DNA of 64,000 bases from Methylobacterium radiotolerans JCM 2831 (GTDB lineage: Bacteria; Pseudomonadota; Alphaproteobacteria; Rhizobiales; Beijerinckiaceae). The position numbers and the translations under genes are program-made. The stretch spans positions 1,786,001 through 1,850,000 of the forward strand of contig NC_010505.1 in assembly GCF_000019725.1 (NCBI RefSeq). Reading direction: 5' to 3'. The notes beneath the pieces are model-generated. The model was given only the letters and a program-made list of their open reading frames with translations. It did not search any database and was not told the origin of the DNA. Below are positions 8,739 through 16,521 of the stretch, piece after piece; the stretch's first letter is position 1, and the number at the start of each line of letters is the position of its first letter.

Positions 8739-8759
8739 ATGCCGGACTCTCACCGGCAT
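8739..8759 (-). promoter_or_regulatory. hairpin in the flagellin 5' leader
   Basis: A 7-bp perfect inverted repeat (ATGCCGG / CCGGCAT) with a 7-base loop lies 37 bases upstream of the flagellin ATG. If transcribed, it forms a stem-loop just above the ribosome-binding region. FlbT of Caulobacter acts on the 5' leader of flagellin mRNA, so this is a candidate target or stability element. The role is inferred. Confidence 0.5.
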
Positions 8760-8970
8760 AACAGGGCGGCATCATGCCTTCGAGGTCGCCGTTATGGCTC
8801 AAGACCTCAACCTGTTATCGATCCTGCGCCGAAGGACAATCTCGCTTCCGGATTGACTGTTCGTGCTGCAGTCGAAGCGTAGATGGGGCAACGGGCGGCG
8901 GAAGTCAACTCCGAAAGTCCGGCGTCGGAGACGTTTCTCGTCGGATCGGACTGTCGGAACATTTGAGTTT

Positions 8971-9708
8971 TCAAAAATATGACTTCACGAGTCCGCTGAC
9001 GAGCATGTTCCATCCGTCGATTAAGACAAAAAAGAGGATCTTGAACGGTAGCGAAATCACGGTCGGCGGCAGCATCATCATGCCCATCGACATGACCAGC
9101 ACGGCGATGACCATGTCGATGACCAGGAAGGGCAGCGCGATCAGGAAGCCGATCTCGAAGCCCCGGCGCAGCTCCGAGATCATGAAGGCCGGGATCAGGA
9201 TCCTCAGGTCCGTCCGGCCGCCGTCCGGCGCCTTGGACAGGTTGGAAGCGGCGATCTCCGCGAAGGTGTCGAGATCCTTGGGGCGGACATGGGCCAGCAT
9301 GAAGTCGCGGAACGGCGCGGTCACCTTGGCGAAGGCCTCCTCCTCGGTGATCCGGTTCTCGGTGAGCGGGCGGACGCCGTCCTGCCAGGCGCGGTCGAAG
9401 GTCGGCCCCATGACGTAGAATGTCATGAACAGCGACAGGCTGATGAGCACGAGATTCGCCGGTGCGCTCTGGAGGCCGAGGCCCGAGCGCAGGAACGAGA
9501 GCGCGACGACGAATCGGGTGAAGCTCGTCACCATCACGAGAAGCCCCGGCGCGATCGACAGCACCGTCATCAGCGCGATCAGCTGGATCATGCGCCCGCT
9601 GACCGAGCCGTTGCCCGGGGGCAGCACCTGGTCGAGGCTGAAACTCTGGGCGGTTGCCGCCGTGGCGACGAGGAGCAGCGGGCTCGCCAGAAAGACGCGA
9701 CGCAGCAT
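8971..9708 (-). CDS. fliP: flagellar export gate protein FliP
   Basis: The protein starts with a cleavable signal peptide (MLRRVFLASPLLLVATAATAQ), as FliP usually does. It then has the conserved FliP segments LIALMTVLSIAPGLLVMVTSFTRFVVALSFLR and a C-terminal pair of helices with MSMGMMMLPPTVISLPFKILFF. With FliQ and FliR it forms the export gate inside the MS ring. The ATG at 9708 (245 residues) gives a clean signal peptide. A GTG at 9741 would add 11 residues before it and is less likely. It is the last gene of the flgB-fliP block. No fliO was found nearby. Confidence 0.94.
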   Translation of the reverse strand: MLRRVFLASPLLLVATAATAQSFSLDQVLPPGNGSVSGRMIQLIALMTVLSIAPGLLVMVTSFTRFVVALSFLRSGLGLQSAPANLVLISLSLFMTFYVMGPTFDRAWQDGVRPLTENRITEEEAFAKVTAPFRDFMLAHVRPKDLDTFAEIAASNLSKAPDGGRTDLRILIPAFMISELRRGFEIGFLIALPFLVIDMVIAVLVMSMGMMMLPPTVISLPFKILFFVLIDGWNMLVSGLVKSYF

Positions 9709-9766
9709 GGCGTGTGACCGATCCTGATATGCGTCGGCCACGCGCGCGGGCGACCGACCGGGCGCC

Positions 9767-10249
9767 CTACTGGACGACGAGCGTTTCGATGAAGAAGGTG
9801 CGGATCTGGCCGTTGCTGCGGATCTGCACGCGTTCCGTGAGATCCTCCCGCAGATGGCTCAGGCCGCTCGGGCCCTCGATCTGCGCGACCGAGAGCGTGC
9901 GCAGATAGCCCACGATGTCCTGCCGGATCTCCGCGACCATGGCCTGGGGATTGGCGAAGGTCCCGGGCCTGACGATCACGGAGGATTCGAGCCGGACCCA
10001 GACGTCGCCGGGGCCCGCGAGGTTGGTCACCACGGTGCCGAGGCTCGTGAGAGTGTCGTTCTCGGCGTAGGCCGTCACCGGCCGCACCTGCTCGTCCTGG
10101 GCCTTTCGCCGCTCGTCGAGGGCCTTCTCGACCCGCGCGATCATGTGGAGACCGCTCGCCGCCCCGACGCCGACCGCCAGGACCGTGAGCAGCGCGAGGA
10201 GCAGCAGCCAGCGCAGCCGCGCACGGCGTGTGACGGTGTCCGAGGCCAT
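9767..10249 (-). CDS. fliL: flagellar basal-body protein FliL
   Basis: The 160-residue protein has a single N-terminal membrane span (RWLLLLALLTVLAVGVGAA) and a periplasmic domain with the FliL pattern: a strand region (VWVRLESSVIVRP) and the ending LREDLTERVQIRSNGQIRTFFIETLVVQ. FliL surrounds the MotAB stator and helps it work under load. It lies between flgH and fliP, the usual position in rhizobia. The ATG at 10249 was chosen because it begins directly before the basic residues that precede the membrane span. Confidence 0.88.
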   Translation of the reverse strand: MASDTVTRRARLRWLLLLALLTVLAVGVGAASGLHMIARVEKALDERRKAQDEQVRPVTAYAENDTLTSLGTVVTNLAGPGDVWVRLESSVIVRPGTFANPQAMVAEIRQDIVGYLRTLSVAQIEGPSGLSHLREDLTERVQIRSNGQIRTFFIETLVVQ

Positions 10250-10263
10250 GGAGCGTGTCCGGA

Positions 10264-10962
10264 TCAGAACGGAGAGACCAGGTCGTAGACCTGCTGGGCG
10301 ACGGCCGGCTGCTGCACCTCCATGAGCCGCCCGCGACCGCCGTAGGAGACTCGCGCCTCGGCGATCTTGTCGTAGTCGATCGTGTTCCGGCGCGAGATGT
10401 CGCGCGGCCGGACGATGCCGGCGATGTTGAGGACGCGGACCTCGAAGTTGACCCGCACCTCCTGCGAGCCGCTGATCAGCATGTTGCCGTTCGGGAAGAC
10501 GTGCGTGACGACGGCGGCCACGGAGAGCCGCAGCTGCTCCTTGCGGTCGATGGTGCCCTGTCCCTTGGTCGACGAGTTGCCGTTGACCTCGTAGTGGTTC
10601 TTCGATTCCGGCGTGAGGCCGAACAGGTCGAACTGGAGGTCGAGGCTCGTCTTGGCCCGCGAATCGCGCGACCGGTCGGTGGCGTTGTCGAACTGGGCCT
10701 TGTCGTTCATCGCGATGAGCACGGTCAGCACGTCGCCGACATTCTTGGCGCGCGGGTCCTGGAACAGGTCCGCGCTCTGCTGGGCCCAGGTCGAATGGTA
10801 GCCCTGCGCCTGCGACGCGACGGCGAGCGGCGGCACGGCGTCGTGGTTCGGATCGATGCCGAGGCCGACGGGGCTCAGGGCCGGCGCCCGGCCGATCTCC
10901 TGAACGGGTGTCGCGCAGGCCCCGAGGGTCGTGAGCGCCGCGATGGCAGCCAGCCGCTTCAT
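10264..10962 (-). CDS. flgH: flagellar L-ring lipoprotein FlgH
   Basis: The 232-residue protein begins with a lipoprotein signal whose lipobox LGAC places the lipidated cysteine at residue 16. The mature part carries typical FlgH segments: SADLFQDPRAKNVGDVLTVLI, LRLSVAAVVTHVFPNGNMLI and IAGIVRPRDISRRNTIDYDKIAEARVSYGGRG. It forms the outer-membrane bushing for the rod. Its ATG overlaps the motE stop by 4 bases. Confidence 0.95.
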   Translation of the reverse strand: MKRLAAIAALTTLGACATPVQEIGRAPALSPVGLGIDPNHDAVPPLAVASQAQGYHSTWAQQSADLFQDPRAKNVGDVLTVLIAMNDKAQFDNATDRSRDSRAKTSLDLQFDLFGLTPESKNHYEVNGNSSTKGQGTIDRKEQLRLSVAAVVTHVFPNGNMLISGSQEVRVNFEVRVLNIAGIVRPRDISRRNTIDYDKIAEARVSYGGRGRLMEVQQPAVAQQVYDLVSPF

Positions 10963-11582
10963 CCTGATGTCTCGTTGTCCTGCGCACGGCGCGCCCCGTC
11001 ATCCGTGGGCGGCTCGGGCGACGCCCTGGAGGCGTCGTCGGGCCGGGAGGGCGCCAGCTTCTTCGGGGGCGTGTTGGTGATGACGTTGGCGAGGCGCGCG
11101 GCCCGGCCAGGCTCCATCTCGTTCAGGATGGCGCTGGCGATGCGGGCATCGAGGCGCGTCAGGATCGCGGCGGCGGCCTCGCTGTCCATGGCGGTCAGCT
11201 GCTGCGAGGCGGCCTCGGGCCGCATCCGGGCGTAGATGGCCGTGACGCTCTCGTCCGCCTTGGCGAGGAAGGCCTGCCGGCGCTTCAGCCACGCCTCGTA
11301 TTCCGCGCGCTTGGCCTCCAGCTGACCGATCCGCACCTCGACGTCCTTGGCGAGCGCGGTCAGCGTCTCCTTCTGCCACGTGAAGCGGGCGTCGGCCGCG
11401 GCATCGGCGATGCCGGCACAGTACGTCGCCGAGCGGCCGCCCTCAGCCCCGGCCGGCTCCGCCGGCTTCTGCTGGGCCGAGGCCGGGGACGCGGCCAGGA
11501 TGGCGGCCGCCGCGAGGGCGCGGCCGGCGCGGCCGCGCGGGCCGGCGGCAGCGGGGCGGTGCTTGCGGACCGGACGGATCAT
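10959..11582 (-). CDS. motE: MotE-type MotC chaperone (MgtE-N-like domain)
   Basis: The 207-residue protein has a twin-Arg-rich N-terminus and a hydrophobic export segment (ALAAAAILAASPASA). A coiled coil follows (about 75-115), then a MgtE N-terminal-like helical repeat (YARMRPEAASQQLTAMDSEAAAAILTRLDARIASAILNEMEP). In Sinorhizobium, MotE of this layout is a periplasmic chaperone that folds and stabilises MotC. The gene sits between flgI and flgH as in rhizobia, with 4-base overlaps on both sides. Confidence 0.85.
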   Translation of the reverse strand: MIRPVRKHRPAAAGPRGRAGRALAAAAILAASPASAQQKPAEPAGAEGGRSATYCAGIADAAADARFTWQKETLTALAKDVEVRIGQLEAKRAEYEAWLKRRQAFLAKADESVTAIYARMRPEAASQQLTAMDSEAAAAILTRLDARIASAILNEMEPGRAARLANVITNTPPKKLAPSRPDDASRASPEPPTDDGARRAQDNETSG

Positions 11583-12682
11583 TGGATCACCAGCTCTGCC
11601 TGCAGGGCGCCGGCCGTCTTCACCGCCTGGAGGATGGCGATGACGTCCGTCGGCTTCATCCCGACATTGTTCAGGCCGCGGATCAGGGTCTGCAGATCGG
11701 GGCCCGCCACGATGGCGAGGCGCGCCGTCCGTTCGCCGGCCTCGATGTCGGTCCGGGGCACGACGGTGGTCTGCCCGTCGGAGAAGGGCGCGGGCTGAGA
11801 GACCTGCGGCGTCTCGGTGATGCGCACCGTCAGGTCGCCGTGCGTCACCGCCACGGTGGAGACCTGGACGTTCCGGCCGATGACCACGGTCCCGGTCCGC
11901 TGATCGATCACCACCTTCGCGGGGATGTCGGGCTGGACCTGCAGCTCGCCGATCTCGGCCATGAACCGGGTCCGACCCACGTGGCCGGGACGGGACAGGA
12001 CCACCGTGCGGTAGTCGCGCGGGCTCGCCGCGCGCCGCCCGTACTTCTGGAGCGTGTAGGCGTTGATCGCGTCCGAGATCAGGACGGCGGTGTGGAAGTC
12101 CGGGTTCTTCAGCTCGAGCGCCATGCCGGGCAACTCGCTGAACGTGCCGGCGACCGCGCGCTCGACCAGGGCCCCGTTGGGGATCCGGGCCGCCGTGGCC
12201 ACGCCCGAGACCAGCGATTCCGCCTGCCCGGTGACGCTGAAGCCGGAGACGACGAGCGCCCCCTGGGCGACCGCGTAGACCTGCCCGTCGCCGCCCGAGA
12301 GCGGCGTCATCAGCAGCGTGCCGCCGCGCAGGGAGGTCGCGTCGCCCATGGAGTTCACGGAGACGTCGACGCGCGACCCCGGCTCGACATAGGCCGGCAG
12401 ATTGGCCGTCACCATCACGGCCGCGACGTTGCGGGTCCGGAGCCGCTGGTCGCGCACGTTGACGCCGAGGCGGTCGAGCATCGATTGCAGCGACTGTTCC
12501 GTGAACTGCGCGTTGCGCAGGGTGTCGCCGGTGCTCTGCAGGCCCGTGACGAGCCCGTAGCCGACGATCTGGTTGTCGCGCACGCCCTGCAGCGTGGCGA
12601 TGTCCTTGATGCGCGTCGCCGACGCGGACGCCGGCCATAGCGCGAGGCCGGCGAGGAGCAGGAGGATCAGCGGGCGCATCAC
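11579..12682 (-). CDS. flgI: flagellar P-ring protein FlgI
   Basis: The 367-residue protein has a signal peptide (LILLLLAGLALWPASASA). Almost the whole length matches FlgI: ATRIKDIATLQGVRDNQIVGYGLVTGLQSTGDTLRNAQFTEQSL, SRVDVSVNSMGDATSLRGGTLLMTPL and a C-terminus with GLNNVGMKPTDVIAILQAVKTAGALQAEL. It forms the periplasmic ring around the distal rod. FlgA, encoded just upstream with a 4-base overlap, is its chaperone. Confidence 0.96.
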   Translation of the reverse strand: MMRPLILLLLAGLALWPASASATRIKDIATLQGVRDNQIVGYGLVTGLQSTGDTLRNAQFTEQSLQSMLDRLGVNVRDQRLRTRNVAAVMVTANLPAYVEPGSRVDVSVNSMGDATSLRGGTLLMTPLSGGDGQVYAVAQGALVVSGFSVTGQAESLVSGVATAARIPNGALVERAVAGTFSELPGMALELKNPDFHTAVLISDAINAYTLQKYGRRAASPRDYRTVVLSRPGHVGRTRFMAEIGELQVQPDIPAKVVIDQRTGTVVIGRNVQVSTVAVTHGDLTVRITETPQVSQPAPFSDGQTTVVPRTDIEAGERTARLAIVAGPDLQTLIRGLNNVGMKPTDVIAILQAVKTAGALQAELVIQ

Positions 12683-13197
12683 GGCTGTCCCGTCCGCACG
12701 CGGCCGTCCGGCTGGACGATGCCCTGGACGACCCGCCCCGTGGCGGCGTTCCGCACGTTCACCGCCTCGTTCACCGCCGCGTTCGCCAGGGCCGTGCCCA
12801 CGGTCGAGATCGTGACGCCGTGCTCCTCGAAGACGATCACGGCCGGCGCGCCGCGGGTCACGAGCTTCGCCTCCTCCAGCGCGATCGACGGGATCGTCTC
12901 GCCCGGCAGGAGCGTCCGCCGCGCGATGCGACCGACCGCGCGGGCCGCCGTGTCGGCCACCGGCAGGCGCGGCCGGTAGCCCTCGGGGAACGCCTGCTCG
13001 CGCAGCATGGTCGGCTTGATGACGTCGCCCGCGTAGATCGTCGCGACCGGCACCGGCAGCATCTGTTCCGCCGCGATGGCGGGCCCGGTCGCCATGACGG
13101 TCGCCATGACGGCCGCCGCACGCGCCGCCAGTCCGGCCGCGCCGAGCGCCCGGACTCTCCGCGCCGCGATCTCCCCGGGGCGATCAACTCGGGTCAT
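12679..13197 (-). CDS. flgA: P-ring assembly chaperone FlgA
   Basis: The 172-residue protein has a long Arg/Ala N-terminus, an export segment ending ATGPAIAAE, and a SAF-type domain (VATIYAGDVIKPTMLREQAFPEGY). The C-terminal part VNVRNAATGRVVQGIVQPDGRVR is typical of FlgA. It guides FlgI assembly in the periplasm. The first roughly 25 residues are long for a signal peptide, so an internal Met nearer the hydrophobic segment is possible. It is 4 bases from flgG and overlaps flgI by 4. Confidence 0.9.
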   Translation of the reverse strand: MTRVDRPGEIAARRVRALGAAGLAARAAAVMATVMATGPAIAAEQMLPVPVATIYAGDVIKPTMLREQAFPEGYRPRLPVADTAARAVGRIARRTLLPGETIPSIALEEAKLVTRGAPAVIVFEEHGVTISTVGTALANAAVNEAVNVRNAATGRVVQGIVQPDGRVRTGQP

Positions 13198-13201
13198 GAT
13201 G

Positions 13202-13990
13202 TTATCGGATGCCCTTCGAGATCGTGCCGGCCATCTCGTCCGCGGCCTGGATCACCTTCGAGTTCATCTCGAAGGCCCGCTGGGCCGAGATGAGGTTCGT
13301 GATCTCCCGGACCGGGTCGACGTTGGACGTCTCGAGATAGCCCTGCTGGATCTTGCCGAAGCCGGGGTCGGCGGCGAAGCCGGTGACCGGGAGGCCCGAG
13401 GCCGCGGTCTCCCGGTACAGGCCGTTGCCCAGCGGCTCGAGACCGGCATCGTTGGTGAAGTTGGCGAGCTGCAACTGGCCGATCGTCTGCGGCAGTTGCT
13501 GCCCGTCGACCTTGACCATCACCTGGCCGGTCTCGTTGATCACCACGTCGATCGCGTTCTGCGGAATGATGATCGCCGGATCGACGCTGTAGCCTTCGGC
13601 CGTGACGAGGCGCCCGTCGGCGTTCTTGTTGAAGGAGCCGGCGCGCGTGTAGTTGATCTCGCCGTTCGGCATCGTCACCTGGAACCAGCCGCGGCCGTTG
13701 ATCGCGAGGTCCAGCGGATTCGTCGTGTTGTTCAGCGGACCCTGCCGGTGCAGGTTCCGGATCGCCGTGTTGCGCACGCCGAGCCCGAGCATCGCGCCTT
13801 CCGGAATGGCCGACTCGCCGGCCTGGATCGGCACGCCCGCCGGGCGCTCGGCCTGGTAGATCAGGTCCTTGAACTCCGCGCGGGCCGCCTTGAACGCCGT
13901 CGTGTTCAGGTTCGAGATGTTGTTGGCGATGACTTCGACGTTCAGTTGCTGGGCATTCATGCCCGTGGCCGCGATGGCGAGCGCTCTCAT
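13202..13990 (-). CDS. flgG: flagellar distal rod protein FlgG
   Basis: The 262-residue protein has FlgG features throughout: an N-terminus with the rod motif [24 protein letters not shown], a middle with [20 protein letters not shown], and a C-terminus [33 protein letters not shown]. The length equals the family norm of about 260. It forms the distal rod that passes through the P and L rings, whose genes flgI and flgH are in the same operon. Confidence 0.97.
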   Translation of the reverse strand: MRALAIAATGMNAQQLNVEVIANNISNLNTTAFKAARAEFKDLIYQAERPAGVPIQAGESAIPEGAMLGLGVRNTAIRNLHRQGPLNNTTNPLDLAINGRGWFQVTMPNGEINYTRAGSFNKNADGRLVTAEGYSVDPAIIIPQNAIDVVINETGQVMVKVDGQQLPQTIGQLQLANFTNDAGLEPLGNGLYRETAASGLPVTGFAADPGFGKIQQGYLETSNVDPVREITNLISAQRAFEMNSKVIQAADEMAGTISKGIR

Positions 13991-14086
13991 GATCGGGTCC
14001 TTGCGCCGGAGAGGAATGGGATCGTGTCGGAACGTGCCGGCCCGTCGCCCGGGGGCCGGGACGTTGCCGGCGACGCGGGGGCGTCG

Positions 14087-14419
14087 TCAGATCGCCATGC
14101 GGACGATTTCCAGGTAGGCGGCGACGACCTTGTCGCGGATGGCGACCGCGGTCTGGAGGCTCTGCTCGGCCGACATCACCGCCTCGACCACCGCCTGGGT
14201 CGACGCCTTGCCCTGGATCCCGGAGATCGCCGCCGCCTCGCCGGTCTTCACCGTGTCGCGCATCTGTCCGGCGATCTGCATCAGGAGATCGCCGAAACCG
14301 GAGGCCGCGGCCGCGGGCGACGTCTGCCGAATCCCCGGCATGGCCAGGCCGAACTCCGACGCGCCGAACACGGCATTCTTGTCGGACGTACTTGCGAGAG
14401 CGGCGAGGGACTGGATCAT
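14087..14419 (-). CDS. fliE: flagellar hook-basal body protein FliE
   Basis: The 110-residue protein has the C-terminal FliE signature (STQAVVEAVMSAEQSLQTAVAIRDKVVAAYLEIVRM). FliE joins the MS ring to the rod and is the first rod protein exported. Both a GTG at 14422 and an ATG at 14419 are possible. The ATG was chosen because it overlaps the flgC stop by one base (TGATG), a common coupling arrangement. Confidence 0.92.
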   Translation of the reverse strand: MIQSLAALASTSDKNAVFGASEFGLAMPGIRQTSPAAAASGFGDLLMQIAGQMRDTVKTGEAAAISGIQGKASTQAVVEAVMSAEQSLQTAVAIRDKVVAAYLEIVRMAI

Positions 14420-14835
14420 CACGGCCTCAGGAGTTCGATGATGCTGGCGACCATCGCGCGGGTCTGCTTGATCATCTGCAGGTTGGCCTCGTACGAGCGG
14501 TTGGCCTCCCGCATGTCGGCCATCTCGATCAGCATGTTCACGTTCGGCAGCTTGACGTTGCCGTCGGCGTCCGCCGCCGGGTTCCCGGGATCGTACTCGA
14601 CCCGGAACGGCGCCTTGTCCTCGCCGATCTGGCGGATCGCGACGGCCGCGGTCCCGGAGGCGCGGTCGAGGGCCGTGCGGAACGTGATGGTCTTGCGGGT
14701 ATAGGGATCCGAGCCGGCGGTCTGTCCCGTCGATCGCGCGTTCGCGATGTTCTCCGCGATGACCCGCAGGCGCTCGGATTGCGCCTCCATGCCGGAGCCC
14801 GCGATCCGCGAGGAGGCGGCCAGGGGATCGATCAT
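14419..14835 (-). CDS. flgC: flagellar proximal rod protein FlgC
   Basis: The 138-residue protein begins MIDPLAASSRIAGSGMEAQSERLRVIAENIANARSTG, the standard rod N-terminus, and ends VNMLIEMADMREANRSYEANLQMIKQTRAM. Both ends match FlgC, and the length fits the family norm of about 135. It forms part of the proximal rod with FlgB and FlgF. The start overlaps the flgB stop by 4 bases. Confidence 0.96.
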   Translation of the reverse strand: MIDPLAASSRIAGSGMEAQSERLRVIAENIANARSTGQTAGSDPYTRKTITFRTALDRASGTAAVAIRQIGEDKAPFRVEYDPGNPAADADGNVKLPNVNMLIEMADMREANRSYEANLQMIKQTRAMVASIIELLRP

Positions 14836-15218
14836 TGGCCGGCCTTCGTGCTCAGGGCGAGCATCCGGTTGAACGCCTTGACCACGCTGCCGTTGAGGGC
14901 CTGATCGCGGCTCACCTCGCCGGACTTCATCAGCTGTTCCTCGATGCTGACCGAGTTGCCGGAATGGACGACATCCCATCCGCCCGAGGCGCTCGCCCGG
15001 GCCGGCCGCGCGCCGGGCTCGTCGAGCTCCAGGTGGCCGGGCCGGGTCGCCGCCATCGTCAGGACCGTCTTGTCGAGCACGTCCCGGAACGGCGTCAGGT
15101 CGCGCGCGCGGTACCCGGGCGTGTTGGCATTCGCGATGTTGCCCGAGATCACGGCCTGCCGTGCAGTCAGGTGCTGCAGCTGCCGGGACGCGAGATTGAA
15201 CAGAAAGATGGGACTCAT
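14832..15218 (-). CDS. flgB: flagellar proximal rod protein FlgB
   Basis: The 128-residue protein has the FlgB pattern: LFNLASRQLQHLTARQAVISGNIANANTPGYRARD near the N-terminus and SIEEQLMKSGEVSRDQALNGSVVKAFNRM near the C-terminus. It is the first gene of the flgB-flgC-fliE-flgG-flgA-flgI-motE-flgH-fliL-fliP block. The 305 bases before it, up to the ftcR stop, are the likely place for its promoter. Confidence 0.95.
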   Translation of the reverse strand: MSPIFLFNLASRQLQHLTARQAVISGNIANANTPGYRARDLTPFRDVLDKTVLTMAATRPGHLELDEPGARPARASASGGWDVVHSGNSVSIEEQLMKSGEVSRDQALNGSVVKAFNRMLALSTKAGQ

Positions 15219-15523
15219 GATCCGTCGGTTTCCCGGCTTGGCAAAGTCTTCGGCAGGAACGATCCGTGCTTCGGGAGCATCTCTCCGCGCCGCGCGCCGG
15301 TTTCGTCGCCGTTTCCGGCGGGACGTTTTCCTGCCGGCGGATCTTTGCGCGTCCTGTCTTGTCCGAAGCTTGCGATGGCTGACCCCGGACGAAGGAGATC
15401 TTGCGCGCGCGTCGTGCTGCCCGCGGTGGCCGCCCGTGAGCGCCGACGGTGACGCGCCGTCCGGCGCGGACGCGGCCCCGCTGCCGCGGGCCGCGTCCGT
15501 GTCGGCACCGGCCTGCACGGCCG
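15219..15523. other. non-coding gap between ftcR and flgB
   Basis: This 305-base stretch lies downstream of ftcR and upstream of flgB on the minus strand. I see no convincing gene, no T-tract terminator and no clear promoter. It presumably carries the flgB promoter, and FtcR is a plausible activator because it activates flagellar genes in Brucella. Confidence 0.4.
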
Positions 15524-16207
15524 TCAGTTCACGAAGGCGTAGCCGAGGTAGCGCCGGACCTCGATCGGATCGAAGCTCAGCTTCTGGCGGAGCTTCTTGC
15601 GCAGCTTGCTGATGTGTCCCTCGATCACGCTCTCGTCCACGTCGCTCGTGAAGGCACCGTAGACAGCGTTGAACACCTGCTCCTTCGTCATCCGTCGCCC
15701 GCGGTTGCGGACCAGGAACTCGAGGATCTGCCGTTCGCGGCGGGGCAGCGTCATCTTCTCCCCGTCGATGTCGGGGTCGCGCCCGTCGAAGTACACCTTC
15801 AGCCGTGCGGACCGGTCGACCACTGTCGGGTCCTTCGCGGTCTCGCGCTGCGAGCGACGCCACACCGCCTCGGTTCGGGCGAGGATCTCCCGGACGTGGA
15901 CGGGCTTGCGGACGACGTCGTCGATGCCGGCGCCGAACAGGTTCAGGGTTTCGTTCAGGCAGCGCGTCTCGATCATCGCGATGATCGGTGCGCGCGACCG
16001 CTTCTGGATCAGCTCCGGCAAGTCCGATCGCTGCGCGCAGTCGCCGAGCAGGAAGCCCTGGACGGCCTCGAGGTCGGTCGCGGGGGCGGTCTGCAGCCAG
16101 TCCTCGAAATCGTCTGCCAGCAATCCGACCGATGTTATGCCCTCTCGATTGAAGTTGGCCACGTATCCATCGGTTACAATCGGCCGCTCATCGACAATGA
16201 CGTACAT
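15524..16207 (-). CDS. ftcR: flagellar transcriptional regulator FtcR
   Basis: The 227-residue response regulator begins MYVIVDERPIVTDGYVANFNREG, the N-terminus characteristic of FtcR. It ends in an OmpR-type winged-helix domain (LPRRERQILEFLVRNRGRRMTKEQVFNAVYG ... ISKLRKKLRQKL). The receiver domain is atypical: the usual phospho-acceptor Asp after strand 3 is not obvious (FLLGDCAQRSDLPELI). FtcR is the master flagellar activator in Brucella. It lies immediately upstream of the flgB block on the same strand. An upstream GTG at 16213 would add two residues and has a closer GGAG; the ATG at 16207 fits the family start better. Confidence 0.9.
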   Translation of the reverse strand: MYVIVDERPIVTDGYVANFNREGITSVGLLADDFEDWLQTAPATDLEAVQGFLLGDCAQRSDLPELIQKRSRAPIIAMIETRCLNETLNLFGAGIDDVVRKPVHVREILARTEAVWRRSQRETAKDPTVVDRSARLKVYFDGRDPDIDGEKMTLPRRERQILEFLVRNRGRRMTKEQVFNAVYGAFTSDVDESVIEGHISKLRKKLRQKLSFDPIEVRRYLGYAFVN

Positions 16208-16521
16208 TGCCACAAGACTCCGTTTGAATTAATTGCTCTCCAGATGTGTTGCGTGATCTGGATCGAAGTTGTTTGCCTGGCTTTCATCCCATGGCTCAAG
16301 CATGAGATCAGGTCAACGGCCAAGACGGTGCCCGGCATGTCCGCCTTAGTTTGATGAATCCGCAAAAATTTTTGAGTTTACCGCAGATTTGTGGTCGATT
16401 TTACGGAAATTGTTCGCAAAGTTCGGGCAATCGATGGTGATGCTCGGCCTTAATCAGGATCACCCAGGATGAGCGACGCGATCGTGTTTCGCTCGGATGT
16501 TGCGAGATCTCCTCAGGTCAG
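16208..16521. other. divergent intergenic region between ftcR and the heparinase-like gene
   Basis: This 314-base gap is clearly richer in A and T than its surroundings and contains the 12-bp palindrome CAAAAATTTTTG at 16363-16374. It separates two divergent genes, so promoters in both directions are likely. I could not pick out a confident -35/-10 pair. No small gene is supported. Confidence 0.5.

Noticed and set aside
8880..8908. TTGACT with 17-base spacing as a sigma-70 promoter for flagellin (minus strand)
   Set aside because: The -10 hexamer (CATCTA) matches only two of six consensus bases, and a flagellar promoter of another class is more likely. Not strong enough to list.
15219..15523. 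Possible small gene in the ftcR-flgB gap
   Set aside because: The open frames are Arg/Pro-rich and lack ribosome sites or similarity to flagellar proteins.
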